This document shows, one piece after another, positions 14,875-23,600 of a stretch of DNA of 30,153 bases. Both the position numbers and the translations under genes were made by a program. The notes under the pieces are model-generated. The model was not told the DNA's origin. It saw only the letters and a program-made list of their open reading frames with translations, and made no database searches. The first letter of the stretch is position 1. The number at the start of each line of letters is the position of its first letter. Source of the stretch: JBDTOX01 sp039933015 (lineage in GTDB: Bacteria > Pseudomonadota > Gammaproteobacteria > Burkholderiales > Methylophilaceae); assembly GCA_039933015.1 (NCBI GenBank), contig JBDTOX010000001.1:1-30153 (forward strand), written 5' to 3'.

Positions 14875-15630
14875 ATGCGTATCAATACAATGGGGTTAAT
14901 TGGTAGTATCTTCCTGGCAGTCATGCTGTCTGGTTGTGCTTCCCAGGCCAACAAGGATCCACTTGAAGGCCTGAATCGGGGCATCTACAAGTTTAACGAC
15001 ACTGCTGACAAGGCTGTAATCAAGCCGATCGCAGGTGCCTATAAAGCGGTTTTGCCAAGTCCGATTCGCTCCGGCGTTAACAACTTCTTCGGCAATCTCG
15101 GCACCTTCGTTACTGCCATCAATGATATGCTGCAGTTCAAATTCAGCAAGGCGATGGATGATGCTGGCCGTTTCGTGATCAATAGCACAGTCGGCATTTT
15201 GGGCGTAATCGACGTGGCGTCCATGGATAACGTGCCTAAGCATAATGAGGACTTTGGACAGACCCTGGGTTACTGGGGCGTGGGTAACGGCGCATATCTT
15301 GTCCTGCCATTCTTTGGACCAAGCTCTTTACGCGATACCACAGGTTTAGTGGTCGATATCGTAGCGTTTGACCCGATCAGCTATATTGACGATCCAAGAA
15401 CCCGCAATCAATTGCGTCTCGTGGCGTTTGTCGACAAGCGTGCCCAGTATCTGCCTGCCAGCGACTTGCTGGATGAGGCAGCGCTTGATCCTTATGTCTT
15501 CATGCGCGATGCTTATCTGCAACGTCGCGAGAGTCAGGTCCATGATGGTGCAACTCCCAAGGCAGCCGATAATAGTTATGAATATGAATATGAAGCTGAA
15601 CCTGCACCGGCATCAACCGACACCAAATAA
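14875..15630 (+). CDS. mlaA: MlaA (VacJ) family phospholipid-transport lipoprotein
   Basis: The product has 251 residues. The lipoprotein signal has a short basic start, a hydrophobic core and the lipobox LSGC with Cys-21. The family core is DPLEGLNRGIYKFNDTADKA, LPSPIRSGVNNFFGNLG, NSTVGILGVIDVAS, HNEDFGQTLGYWGVGNGAY and LPFFGPSSLRDTTGLVVD. MlaA sits in the outer membrane and removes misplaced phospholipids, handing them to the Mla chain. No other mla gene is nearby. The ATG at 14875 was preferred to an in-frame TTG at 14863 since GGA lies seven bases ahead and the shorter signal is standard. The last 20 residues are Glu/Tyr/Ala-Pro rich and low in complexity. Confidence 0.95.
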   Translation: MRINTMGLIGSIFLAVMLSGCASQANKDPLEGLNRGIYKFNDTADKAVIKPIAGAYKAVLPSPIRSGVNNFFGNLGTFVTAINDMLQFKFSKAMDDAGRFVINSTVGILGVIDVASMDNVPKHNEDFGQTLGYWGVGNGAYLVLPFFGPSSLRDTTGLVVDIVAFDPISYIDDPRTRNQLRLVAFVDKRAQYLPASDLLDEAALDPYVFMRDAYLQRRESQVHDGATPKAADNSYEYEYEAEPAPASTDTK

Positions 15631-15653
15631 TTTTCGCCAGGCTCCAAAAAACC

Positions 15654-15680
15654 AAAAAGCCCCGATAATCGGGGCTTTTT
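15654..15680. terminator. Bidirectional intrinsic terminator between mlaA and pmbA
   Basis: A perfect 13-bp inverted repeat with AAAAA on one side and TTTTT on the other and a GCCCCGAT/ATCGGGGC core (15654-15666 with 15668-15680). It works for both convergent genes. Confidence 0.93.
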
Positions 15681-15732
15681 CATTGGGTTCTATTTGATTA
15701 TCGTTATTACAGACAGTACGGCTTACTGACCA

Positions 15733-17088
15733 TCACTCCCCTGCTACTGTCATACGCTCTATCAAAATAGAGCCTGTCTGTTTTGACCCCTGTACCAGCA
15801 CATCGGTGCCAATCGCCACGATCTGCTTGAACATTTCCTGCAAATTGCCGGCAATCGTAATTTCTTCTACCGGGTAGACAATTACTCCATTTTCCACCCA
15901 GAAACCTGCCGCACCACGCGAGTAATCCCCCGTGACCATATTGAGGCCATGGCCCAGCAATTCCGTCACCAGCAGCCCCGTACCCATGGTTTTGAGCAAA
16001 CCATTGAAATCCAGACCATTTGAATCCAAGCCCCCCGGACTCACAATAAGATTGTGATTGCCGCCCGCATTACCGGTGCTGACCATGCCCAGCTTGCGCG
16101 CCGAGTAACTTGATAACATATAGCCTTGCAGCACGCCATCCTGTACCAGAGTGCGGGCACGTGTGGCAACACCTTCGTTATCGAAAGGCGCGCTGGATAA
16201 TCCGCGCTTGAGATGCGGTTGTTCCAGGATATTCACTATAGGCGACATTACCTGCTTGCCCAGACTATCCAGCAGGAAGGAGGATTTACGATACAGATTG
16301 CCGCCAGAAATGGCAGCTATCAGATTGGAGATCAGGCCCGCAGCTAAAGGCGCTTCAAATAACACCGGAACCTGAGCCGTTTTAACACGGCGACAACCCA
16401 GGCGGCGCACGGTACGCTCCCCAGCCAGGCGGCCTACAAACTGTGTGGAATCGAGGTCATCCGCACTCCTTGCGCTGGTATACCAGTAATCGCGCTGCAT
16501 ATTCTCGCCGTCTTCTGCAATCACTGAACAGCTAATGCCATGGCGCGAACTTGGATAGCCCTCGGCAAAGCCGTGACTATTGGCGTAAGCAAATATGCCC
16601 TCATAGGTCGACACACCAGCGCCTTCGGAATTGGTAATCCTGCTATCCACCGCGCGTGCTGAGGCTTCACAGTCTTTGGCCAAGTCCAAGGCCTGCTCTA
16701 CGGACAGCAGCCACGGATGATGCAAATCTAGGTCGGGGATGACTTTTGCCATCAAGGCCGGATCAGCCAATCCACAAAATTCATCCTGCGCCGTGTAACG
16801 AGCAATATTGCAGGCGGCGGCCACGGTATCCTGCAAAGCTTGCGATGATAAATCTGACGTACTGGCGTGACCGCGCTGCTGCCCAAAATACACCGTGACC
16901 GACATGCCTTTGTCCCGGTTGTATTCTATGGTTTCCGTCTCCCCCATGCGCACGGAGACATTCTGGCCGAAGCCCAAACTGATTTCCGCCTCTGCAGCAC
17001 TGGCGCCGCTGGCTTTGGCCAAGCGCAAGACGCCTTCGCTCATTTCTTTCAAATCATTCAGGGTATGGGTAAAACGTGAATCGCTCAT
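15733..17088 (-). CDS. pmbA: Metalloprotease PmbA (TldE)
   Basis: The product has 451 residues, the length of E. coli TldE. Family motifs visible include EYNRDKGMSVTVYFGQQRGHAS, NSEGAGVSTYEGIFAYANS, GERTVRRLGCRRVKT, the GHGLNMVTGDYSRGAAGFW region and EEITIAGNLQEMF. TldE pairs with TldD to form a protease that finishes small modified peptides and degrades unfolded ones; TldE itself lacks the zinc-binding HExxxH and none is seen here. tldD is not in the window. The open frame extends 99 codons upstream into divergent darP; ATG at 17088 gives the family N-terminus. The pmbA-darP divergent pair is a widely conserved arrangement. Confidence 0.94.
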   Translation of the reverse strand: MSDSRFTHTLNDLKEMSEGVLRLAKASGASAAEAEISLGFGQNVSVRMGETETIEYNRDKGMSVTVYFGQQRGHASTSDLSSQALQDTVAAACNIARYTAQDEFCGLADPALMAKVIPDLDLHHPWLLSVEQALDLAKDCEASARAVDSRITNSEGAGVSTYEGIFAYANSHGFAEGYPSSRHGISCSVIAEDGENMQRDYWYTSARSADDLDSTQFVGRLAGERTVRRLGCRRVKTAQVPVLFEAPLAAGLISNLIAAISGGNLYRKSSFLLDSLGKQVMSPIVNILEQPHLKRGLSSAPFDNEGVATRARTLVQDGVLQGYMLSSYSARKLGMVSTGNAGGNHNLIVSPGGLDSNGLDFNGLLKTMGTGLLVTELLGHGLNMVTGDYSRGAAGFWVENGVIVYPVEEITIAGNLQEMFKQIVAIGTDVLVQGSKQTGSILIERMTVAGE

Positions 17089-17170
17089 AGTATGTTCACT
17101 TGCAGCATGCTGACTGGCTAGATTATCGCTCAAGGCAGGCTCTCGAAAAAAGCTGTTATCATACCCCAGC

Positions 17171-17722
17171 ATGAAACCTAATAAGACAGACGACTCCCAA
17201 ATGACTGATGAAATAACCTTGGAGCCGATCAGCAAGACCAAGCGCAAAGCCGCGATGGATGCGCTGCAGGATATTGGCGAAAAGCTCATTGAGCTGCCAA
17301 AGGAAAAACTTGCCAAGCTGGATCTTCCCGAAAGACTGCTGGATGCAGTGCGCGAAGCCAAACGCATTACCGCGCATGGCGCCACGCGTCGTCAAAAGCA
17401 ATATATTGGCAGCTTGATGCGTGATATTGATGTCGCGCCTATTGTTGACCAACTTCAGCGCTGGGAAGGCAAGCACAGCGCCGAGAATGCCCACTTTCAT
17501 CAGCTTGAGCGTTGGCGTGAGCGCTTGATTGCTGATGAGGCTGCGCTGCCAGAATTCATGCAGCAATATCCTAAATTTGATATTCAGCAGCTACGCACAT
17601 TGACACGCAATGCACGCCGGGAGGCTGCAACAAACAAGCCACCTAAAAGCAGTCGCGAGTTATTCAAATTGCTACGCGAGATCAGCGAATCCGAATCGCC
17701 CGGGAAAGAGGGAGACGTTTAA
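17171..17722 (+). CDS. darP: Ribosome biogenesis factor DarP (YjgA, DUF615)
   Basis: The product has 183 residues, mostly charged and helical. Conserved DUF615 sequences include SKTKRKAAMDALQDIGEKLIE, LDLPERLLDAVREAKR, GATRRQKQYIGSLMRD and QLRTLTRNARRE. DarP associates with the 50S precursor and helps late assembly. A second ATG at 17201 would also fit; the first is kept by default. The next gene starts directly after its stop codon. Confidence 0.92.
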   Translation: MKPNKTDDSQMTDEITLEPISKTKRKAAMDALQDIGEKLIELPKEKLAKLDLPERLLDAVREAKRITAHGATRRQKQYIGSLMRDIDVAPIVDQLQRWEGKHSAENAHFHQLERWRERLIADEAALPEFMQQYPKFDIQQLRTLTRNARREAATNKPPKSSRELFKLLREISESESPGKEGDV

Positions 17723-18973
17723 TTGAGCGCGACCACCATCAACATTGCCGCCGCCATTATTTTTGCGCTGGCACTGCTGCATACCTTTGCTACCAAGTCT
17801 TTCGAGGTATTCGCTCACCACCACCCGAAACATGCCGGCCTGTTTCACCTGCTGGGCGAGGTCGAAGTGGTATTCGGCTTCTGGGCATTTATCTTGATTG
17901 CTGTTCTGGCAATATTCTCTGGTGGCAATGAGGCGATCGCCTACGCCGACTCACGCCACTTCACTGAGCCATTTTTTGTATTTGTAATCATGGTAGTAGC
18001 TGCATCCAAGCCGGTAGTGCTAGTGGTGAAAAACATCGTAAAATTGACGGCGAAAACTTTACCCGTGAATAGCACGTTGGCACAGGTCTGGCTCAGTCTG
18101 ACGTTGGTTCCACTAATCGGCTCCCTCATCACAGAACCGGCAGCCATGACGCTGGCTGCACTCATGCTGGCGCCGCAGATATTCCGGCCAGGCATTCCAG
18201 AATGGTTAAAATATGCCGCACTTGGTGTGCTTTTCGTCAATATCTCGATTGGCGGCACCCTGACCTCCTATGCTGCACCGCCTGTACTCATGGTCGCAAA
18301 AACATGGCAATGGGACTCCACATTCATGCTGACAACCTTCGGCTGGAAGGCAGCCATCGCGGTGCTGATTAATGCCACTGTCGTCAGCTACATGCTACGC
18401 CAACATGTGACGAACACCCATGAACTGCAAGACGCCGAAGCCAAAATACCTCTGGCAGTCAGCGTCATACACCTGCTTTTTTTACTAGGCGTGGTGATGT
18501 TTGCCCATCATCCAGTAGTATTTATTGGCCTGTTTTTGCTATTTCTCGGCTTCACCCAAGCCTACCAACGCTACCAGTCACCGCTAATCCTGAAAGAAGG
18601 TTTGCTGGTTGGTTTTTTCCTTGCCGGCCTCGTAGTATTGGGTGGCATGCAACAATGGTGGCTACAACCTATCGTGTCTGGTCTGGAACCGCTATATCTG
18701 TTTTTTGGTGCAACCGCACTGACTGCCATAACAGATAATGCATCGCTGACTTATCTAGGTTCATTGATTACCGGCATGAGCGATGAAGCCAAATATATGC
18801 TCATGACAGGCGCAGTAACCGGGGGCGGCTTGACTGTAATCGCCAATGCGCCCAACCCTGCCGGAATCACCCTGCTCAAGAATGGCTTTTCAGATGAGTC
18901 CATAGGGGCTGGCGGACTGCTGCTGGGCGCATTGCCGCCAACCATAGTCGCCGCCATCCTGTTTATGCTCTAG
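17723..18973 (+). CDS. Putative Na+/H+ antiporter (Na_H_antiport_3-like)
   Basis: The product has 416 residues and about ten to twelve membrane helices. Characteristic segments are HTFATKSFEVFAHHHPKHAG near the N-terminus, GSLITEPAAMTLAALMLAP, NISIGGTLTSYAAPPVLMVA and GATALTAITDNASLTYLG, with GGGLTVIANAPNPAG near the end. These match the family annotated 'putative Na+/H+ antiporter' and are rich in membrane-embedded acidic and Asn residues. Ion specificity has not been shown from sequence. It starts with TTG placed directly after the darP TAA, with GGGAG eight to nine bases ahead inside darP. Its last 11 bases overlap the 3' end of the convergent SpecificRecomb gene. Confidence 0.85.
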   Translation: MSATTINIAAAIIFALALLHTFATKSFEVFAHHHPKHAGLFHLLGEVEVVFGFWAFILIAVLAIFSGGNEAIAYADSRHFTEPFFVFVIMVVAASKPVVLVVKNIVKLTAKTLPVNSTLAQVWLSLTLVPLIGSLITEPAAMTLAALMLAPQIFRPGIPEWLKYAALGVLFVNISIGGTLTSYAAPPVLMVAKTWQWDSTFMLTTFGWKAAIAVLINATVVSYMLRQHVTNTHELQDAEAKIPLAVSVIHLLFLLGVVMFAHHPVVFIGLFLLFLGFTQAYQRYQSPLILKEGLLVGFFLAGLVVLGGMQQWWLQPIVSGLEPLYLFFGATALTAITDNASLTYLGSLITGMSDEAKYMLMTGAVTGGGLTVIANAPNPAGITLLKNGFSDESIGAGGLLLGALPPTIVAAILFML

Positions 18974-20972
18974 GCTCATCTGAGACTTTTTCTTTGCGCT
19001 GCGGAAGGAAAAACTCACGCGGATGCTGATATAACCTGATCGCCAGTGCGGCAATCAGCAACCGCCATTGCAAGAAAGTCACGTTGCGCGACTTCATTGC
19101 CACATACAGTGCCAGGCTAAAGCTGACCACCAAATTAACCGCCCCGATCAGAGCCGCGCCTAGCGCTGCCATCAGGAACATCTGCTTGCTGATAGCGAAA
19201 TCCAGCCCGACAAAAGAGAAGCCGGCAAAAGCCGATGAAAACGCGACATGCCTGATATCTACAGGCAAGCCAAGCAGCACGCCTAGTGCGGCCATGCCTC
19301 CCAGCAGGCATCCAAAGTAGAAATTGCCTGCCAGTGCGCCAAGATTATTTTCGATATAGTCCGCCACACGGTCCAGCCTGGCCGGGCCGAGTAACTTCTG
19401 CAGCCAACCCAAGGCTCGCAGGCGCTGAGGGATCTTGTTATACACCGCCAGATTGTCATGATAACCGGCAATAAGGCCGGACAAAAACAGGCACACACCG
19501 GCAATACCCGCATAAAACAAGGCGCCACTCTGCAATGGATCGATATCTGCAAGCAGTGTGTGTGCTTTTTCCGGCGTGACAAAATGTTGGCCGCTGACTA
19601 CATGAATAAACCAGGCAATCAGCATAGCGACGGGGACCACCAACAGCACATTACCCAGAATAGCTACGATCTGGCTACGCATGGTTTGCGCAATTATGGA
19701 TACCAATTTGCCCATTTCCCTGCTTTTGCCTTCGCTTGCATCTATACTCTCGGCAATGGCCGCAGCGGTCATGGCGGGCTGCTTGGTCGCCACGGTAAAA
19801 TGCAGCACATGGATCAGCACAAAGCCCAAGCCGTAGTTCAGGCTGAAAAGAATCGCTTCGGTAAGCGGGGCGTAATGCTGGTCCGCCGTGATGATCTTGA
19901 TCATGGCCATTACACCGACAATTACGCCCGCACCCATTGCCGAGCGCATCAGGGCAAAATACTCGCTACGCGTTTCAGTGATGTAGTGCTCGCCGGTACG
20001 GCTCGCATTTTCGGTGACACGCAGGGCCAGCAGTGCCATATTGTCCTGCCAGTACTGACGCACATCATTCTTGTGACACTCCGCATACACCACGGTCTTA
20101 AACATCTGAATAAACGCCATATCCGTGTTCTCACCGGCGCGCAGGCTCACAATGAGACTCAGCAGGCTTTCTAGCCGCCGAATTTGCTGGGTCATGCGCT
20201 GCAGCAAAAAAGTAAGCTGGATGCTGGTGCCGATTTGCGAACTGCTGCGGTGGATCTTGGCAATCACCTTACGACACTGGTCGAGCATGACTAACAGGTG
20301 TTTGCTATCGACAGCTTGTTCCGTAGATGCCGTGAGGAACTCGCCCAACTCCATGTTCTGGACGATGAATGGTGACGTATGGTCCTCCAGCTCGGGATGG
20401 TTACGTACCAGTTCCGGCTCCAATCCTGATGCAGACAACCGGTAAGAAAGCACTTGCACAGCATCCAGCAAATTCTGCCGGCAGGACAAAATCCGTTCCG
20501 CTGACGCGTGTTCAAGATGCAAGGCTTGCAACAGCTGCAACCAGACAGCGTCAGGCACAGCCAGCACCCACTCCTCGTCACTGGGCTTGGGGAATATCAG
20601 CGCAAATAAATCTTTCAGGTACGCCGGATTGACGGCATCTGGCAGCAGCTTATGGCTGATACGCCGCCACATTTCCGTGAAGAATCCACTACTTGGCAGT
20701 ACGCCGGAATCAACAAAAAGTGACACTGGCTTGTGTTCCCCAAGCAAATTCAAAATAGCGGCGCGTAGCAACTGCGCTTTGCCGGGGTCGCAATTTAATA
20801 TATGGCACAGCGTCTGAATGGCATGAACGGCATACCCAGATTGAGAAGCCTTCGGCGGACGAATCTGGGTGACCAGGTCTGCAAGCAGCGTTGCGGGGTT
20901 GCCGTTTTGCTTGGCATGCTGTTGTTCCGCCCCCTGTTTTTCAGCATAGCGACGCAGAATTTGTTCCATCAT
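18963..20972 (-). CDS. SpecificRecomb family ('site-specific recombinase', Gcr) membrane protein
   Basis: The product has 669 residues. The N-terminal half is soluble and helical (including CRKVIAKIHRSSSQIGTSIQ and LRRLESLL-type helices). The C-terminal half has about six to seven transmembrane segments, with GYHDNLAVYNKIPQRL, LDRVADYIENNLGALAGNFY and HVAFSSAFAGFSFVGLDF as conserved stretches. It belongs to the family named after Neisseria Gcr and annotated as a site-specific recombinase, but no tyrosine- or serine-recombinase catalytic set is visible and the layout is that of an integral membrane protein. The real function is unknown. ATG at 20972 overlaps the stop of the upstream lipoprotein frame by four bases. 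Confidence 0.85.
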   Translation of the reverse strand: MMEQILRRYAEKQGAEQQHAKQNGNPATLLADLVTQIRPPKASQSGYAVHAIQTLCHILNCDPGKAQLLRAAILNLLGEHKPVSLFVDSGVLPSSGFFTEMWRRISHKLLPDAVNPAYLKDLFALIFPKPSDEEWVLAVPDAVWLQLLQALHLEHASAERILSCRQNLLDAVQVLSYRLSASGLEPELVRNHPELEDHTSPFIVQNMELGEFLTASTEQAVDSKHLLVMLDQCRKVIAKIHRSSSQIGTSIQLTFLLQRMTQQIRRLESLLSLIVSLRAGENTDMAFIQMFKTVVYAECHKNDVRQYWQDNMALLALRVTENASRTGEHYITETRSEYFALMRSAMGAGVIVGVMAMIKIITADQHYAPLTEAILFSLNYGLGFVLIHVLHFTVATKQPAMTAAAIAESIDASEGKSREMGKLVSIIAQTMRSQIVAILGNVLLVVPVAMLIAWFIHVVSGQHFVTPEKAHTLLADIDPLQSGALFYAGIAGVCLFLSGLIAGYHDNLAVYNKIPQRLRALGWLQKLLGPARLDRVADYIENNLGALAGNFYFGCLLGGMAALGVLLGLPVDIRHVAFSSAFAGFSFVGLDFAISKQMFLMAALGAALIGAVNLVVSFSLALYVAMKSRNVTFLQWRLLIAALAIRLYQHPREFFLPQRKEKVSDEPRA

Positions 20973-21440
20973 TTAATTTGGGTTTCTTCCGGAAGAATTT
21001 TTGGATTTAAACACGTGGCGCCAACGCATGCCAGCCTGGCAAATAATGCAGGCACACTACCGCTGAACCTGGTATATAGCACAACCAGACCCGCCTTGAT
21101 TTTCCCGGCATGCTCCAGCGCCTGGCCCGGGGACATCTCTGCGGTCTCAAAGCTGGAATAACCTGGCATGTCGTAACCGCTTTCCAATATGCGCTGGCAA
21201 TCCCCTGCCGCTTCGTCGCCGCGATAAAGCTCAAGACCCCGTCGGATCAGGCTGTAATCTCCCTGCCGGTCGATCACGGCCCACAAAGGATGCCGTATAT
21301 GGATTTTCTGCTGTGCTGTTGATAGCGCCGGCATTAGCTCTATTACTATCTACCGGAACTTTACGGGCTGCCGCCTCGTTCGCACAGCCCGCGATGTTCA
21401 CAGCCAGCAGCAAAGCCAGTAACGAAATAATTAATCGCAT
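20969..21440 (-). pseudogene. Small lipoprotein gene split by a single-base frameshift
   Basis: ATG at 21440, with GAGAGGA upstream, opens a lipoprotein signal: a hydrophobic run ending in the lipobox IAGC (Cys-20). This frame stops soon after reading ENPYTASFVG. A second frame, shifted by one base, carries HPLWAVIDRQGDYSLIRRGL through GYDMPGYSSFETAEM and GLVVLYTRFSGS and ends at 20969, overlapping the SpecificRecomb start by four bases. Total length is 157 codons plus one base. Removing one T from TTTT at 21304-21307 joins the frames. The second half resembles lipoproteins with a 'GY..G.S.F...A...GA..VL.Y....G' pattern, which I recall only loosely. Either a real mutation, a sequencing error, or two ORFs. 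Confidence 0.6.
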
Positions 21441-21569
21441 GATATTCCTCTCTATGTATTTAGCAGACCTCAATACGGAAACGATCAAGTTATAGGTAAT
21501 GGTATGATTAAAGCCTAATTTCCGGCATCTACAAATGTGCCAACTTAATCGAATTGATAGACAACTCAT

Positions 21570-22172
21570 ATGACAGAACAATTCATTCGCATCGGATTAG
21601 TTTCCATCAGCGACCGCGCATCCAGCGGGGCCTATGAAGACCAAGGCATTCCTTCGCTCAAGGAATGGCTGGGTAAAACGCTTACCACGCCATGGCAGGC
21701 CATCACCCGCGTAATTCCGGACGAGCAAACGGAAATAGAATATACGCTGCGTGACCTGGTGGATCACGAAAACTGTAGCCTGGTACTCACTACTGGCGGT
21801 ACTGGTCCAGCCCTGCGCGATGTGACACCTGAAGCGACTTTAGCGGTTGCCGATAAGGTCATGCCCGGCTTTGGCGAGCAAATGCGCCAAATCAGCCTGA
21901 ATTTCGTAGCCACGGCCATACTCTCCAGGCAAGTAGCGGTCATCCGCAAGCAAAGCCTGATTATCAATCTGCCGGGCCAGCCGAAATCCATCGCACAAAC
22001 GCTGGAAGGCCTGAAAGATGAAGCCGGCAACACCCTTGTCCACGGCATATTCGCAGCAGTACCCTACTGCCTGGATTTGATCGGCGCGCCTTATATCGAA
22101 ACCGATGAAGCTATCGTCAAAGCCTTCCGGCCAAAATCTGCACAACGGCCTGCACAAAAAACCAACGTCTGA
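21570..22172 (+). CDS. mog: Molybdopterin adenylyltransferase
   Basis: The product has 200 residues, as in E. coli Mog. Motifs are SISDRASSGAYEDQGIPSL (13-30), LTTGGTGPALRDVTPEAT (73-90) and the region with INLPGQPKSI near residue 130. It adenylates molybdopterin before metal insertion. The presence of the pathway implies a molybdoenzyme elsewhere. The stop overlaps the thiL start by one base (TGATG). Confidence 0.93.
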   Translation: MTEQFIRIGLVSISDRASSGAYEDQGIPSLKEWLGKTLTTPWQAITRVIPDEQTEIEYTLRDLVDHENCSLVLTTGGTGPALRDVTPEATLAVADKVMPGFGEQMRQISLNFVATAILSRQVAVIRKQSLIINLPGQPKSIAQTLEGLKDEAGNTLVHGIFAAVPYCLDLIGAPYIETDEAIVKAFRPKSAQRPAQKTNV

Positions 22173-23128
22173 TGGCCTCAGAGTTTGATTTAATTCGTCG
22201 TCATTTCACGCGTCCGGCCCCACAGGCGCTGCTGGGGATAGGTGACGATGCCGCATTACTCTCCGTCACGACCGGCATGGAGCTGGCGGTATCGGCCGAT
22301 ATGCTGGTAGCAGGCACTCACTTTTTTACAGATGCCGACCCCTACTCGGTGGGCTGGAAATCACTCGCGGTCAACATATCCGACATGGCGGCCATGGGCG
22401 CCGTGCCGAAATGGGCCACCTTGGCGATTGCACTACCGCAAGCCGATGAAAACTGGGTAGCTGCATTCGCAAGCGGTTTTTTTGCCTGCGCCGCGCAATA
22501 CCAGGTGGATTTGATCGGTGGAGATACCACACGCGGACCGCTGACCATCAGTGTGCAAATCATGGGGGAAGTCCCAAGTGGTCGCGCACTGAGGCGTTCC
22601 GGGGCGAAGGCCGGCGATGAAATCTGGGTGTCCGGCACCTTGGGCAATGCGGCGCTAGCACTGGCTGTATTACAAGGCCGCTTTACGCTAAGCAAGGGCG
22701 AGCTAGCCACCTGCCTGCCCGCGCTGCACACGCCGCAACCGAGAGTGAAGCTGGGGCTCCATTTGCGTCAGCTAGCCCATAGTGCCATCGACATTTCAGA
22801 TGGCTTGCTCGCCGATCTCGGGCATATGCTGGAGTGCTCAAACGCAGGGGCGGAAATAAGCCTGCAAGATATTCCCTGTTCAACAGTTGTGAGCAATCAC
22901 TTGGCGGACAAGCAAGTCCAGCAAATGCTTTTAGCAGGGGGGGATGACTACGAGCTGTGCTTCACCACCCCCGTCGAAAATCACGCTGAGATAGCCCAAC
23001 TGGCTGTGCAGTTAGCGCTGCCTTTAAGTTGTATAGGCGCGATTAGCGACAAGCCCGGCCTGATAATCCGCGGACTGGATAACGCACCGATAACCATGGG
23101 GGAAACCGGTTTTGACCACTTTGCCTGA
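22172..23128 (+). CDS. thiL: Thiamine-monophosphate kinase
   Basis: The product has 318 residues. Motifs are LGIGDDAALL near 21-30, the VSADMLVAGTHFF and NISDMAAMGAVPKWATLA segments, GGDTTRGP and ISDGLLADLGHML, all of the PurM-like ThiL family with acidic magnesium ligands. It phosphorylates thiamine monophosphate to thiamine pyrophosphate. It overlaps mog by 1 base and pgpA by 17 bases, so the four genes mog-thiL-pgpA-pncC are tightly coupled. Confidence 0.95.
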   Translation: MASEFDLIRRHFTRPAPQALLGIGDDAALLSVTTGMELAVSADMLVAGTHFFTDADPYSVGWKSLAVNISDMAAMGAVPKWATLAIALPQADENWVAAFASGFFACAAQYQVDLIGGDTTRGPLTISVQIMGEVPSGRALRRSGAKAGDEIWVSGTLGNAALALAVLQGRFTLSKGELATCLPALHTPQPRVKLGLHLRQLAHSAIDISDGLLADLGHMLECSNAGAEISLQDIPCSTVVSNHLADKQVQQMLLAGGDDYELCFTTPVENHAEIAQLAVQLALPLSCIGAISDKPGLIIRGLDNAPITMGETGFDHFA

Positions 23129-23600
23129 TCGCCACTTGCTGCTGAGCCACCCCGCCCACTTCGTGGCACTGGGCTTTGGTAGCGGCCTGGCCGCAAAAGC
23201 GCCAGGCACCTTCGGCACGCTAGTCGCGATACCGCTGTTTCTGGCTTTGATGACTACACCAGAGCCCGCGCATTTCATAGTGATCGCGCTGCTATTTCTG
23301 GCTGGCATCCCCATCTGCGCGCGTACCGGTAAAGCGCTAGGCGTATCCGACCATGGCAGCATCGTCTGGGATGAAATTGTCGCCTTCATGCTGGTACTGG
23401 AATTCACCCCATACTCATGGATATGGTGGTTGATGGCATTCGCGTTGTTTCGTCTGTTCGATATCTGGAAACCCTTCCCCATTCGCCAGTTCGATGCCCG
23501 GCTAAAAGGCGGTTTTGGCGTCATGTTTGATGATCTGTTAGCGGCGGTGTATGCCATCGCCAGTTTGAAGGCATTGCAATGGCTAATGATGAACCACTAG
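23112..23600 (+). CDS. pgpA: Phosphatidylglycerophosphatase A
   Basis: The product has 162 residues with about four membrane segments. The signature GFGSGLAAKAPGTFGTL is at the N-terminal end and HGSIVWDEIVAFML carries the acidic catalytic region; RLFDIWKPFPIRQFD lies near the end. It dephosphorylates phosphatidylglycerophosphate. The start is TTG at 23112, inside the end of thiL, with GGGGGAAA ahead. It overlaps pncC by 22 bases. Confidence 0.94.
   Translation: MTTLPDRHLLLSHPAHFVALGFGSGLAAKAPGTFGTLVAIPLFLALMTTPEPAHFIVIALLFLAGIPICARTGKALGVSDHGSIVWDEIVAFMLVLEFTPYSWIWWLMAFALFRLFDIWKPFPIRQFDARLKGGFGVMFDDLLAAVYAIASLKALQWLMMNH

Noticed and set aside
17089..17385. N-terminal extension of pmbA by 99 codons
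   Set aside because: It runs into divergent darP and reads as Ser/Ala/Leu-rich low-quality sequence; the family length is met from 17088.
18963..20972. A mobile element or integron because of the 'recombinase' family name
   Set aside because: No recombinase motif, no att sites and no cargo; neighbours are core genes on both sides.
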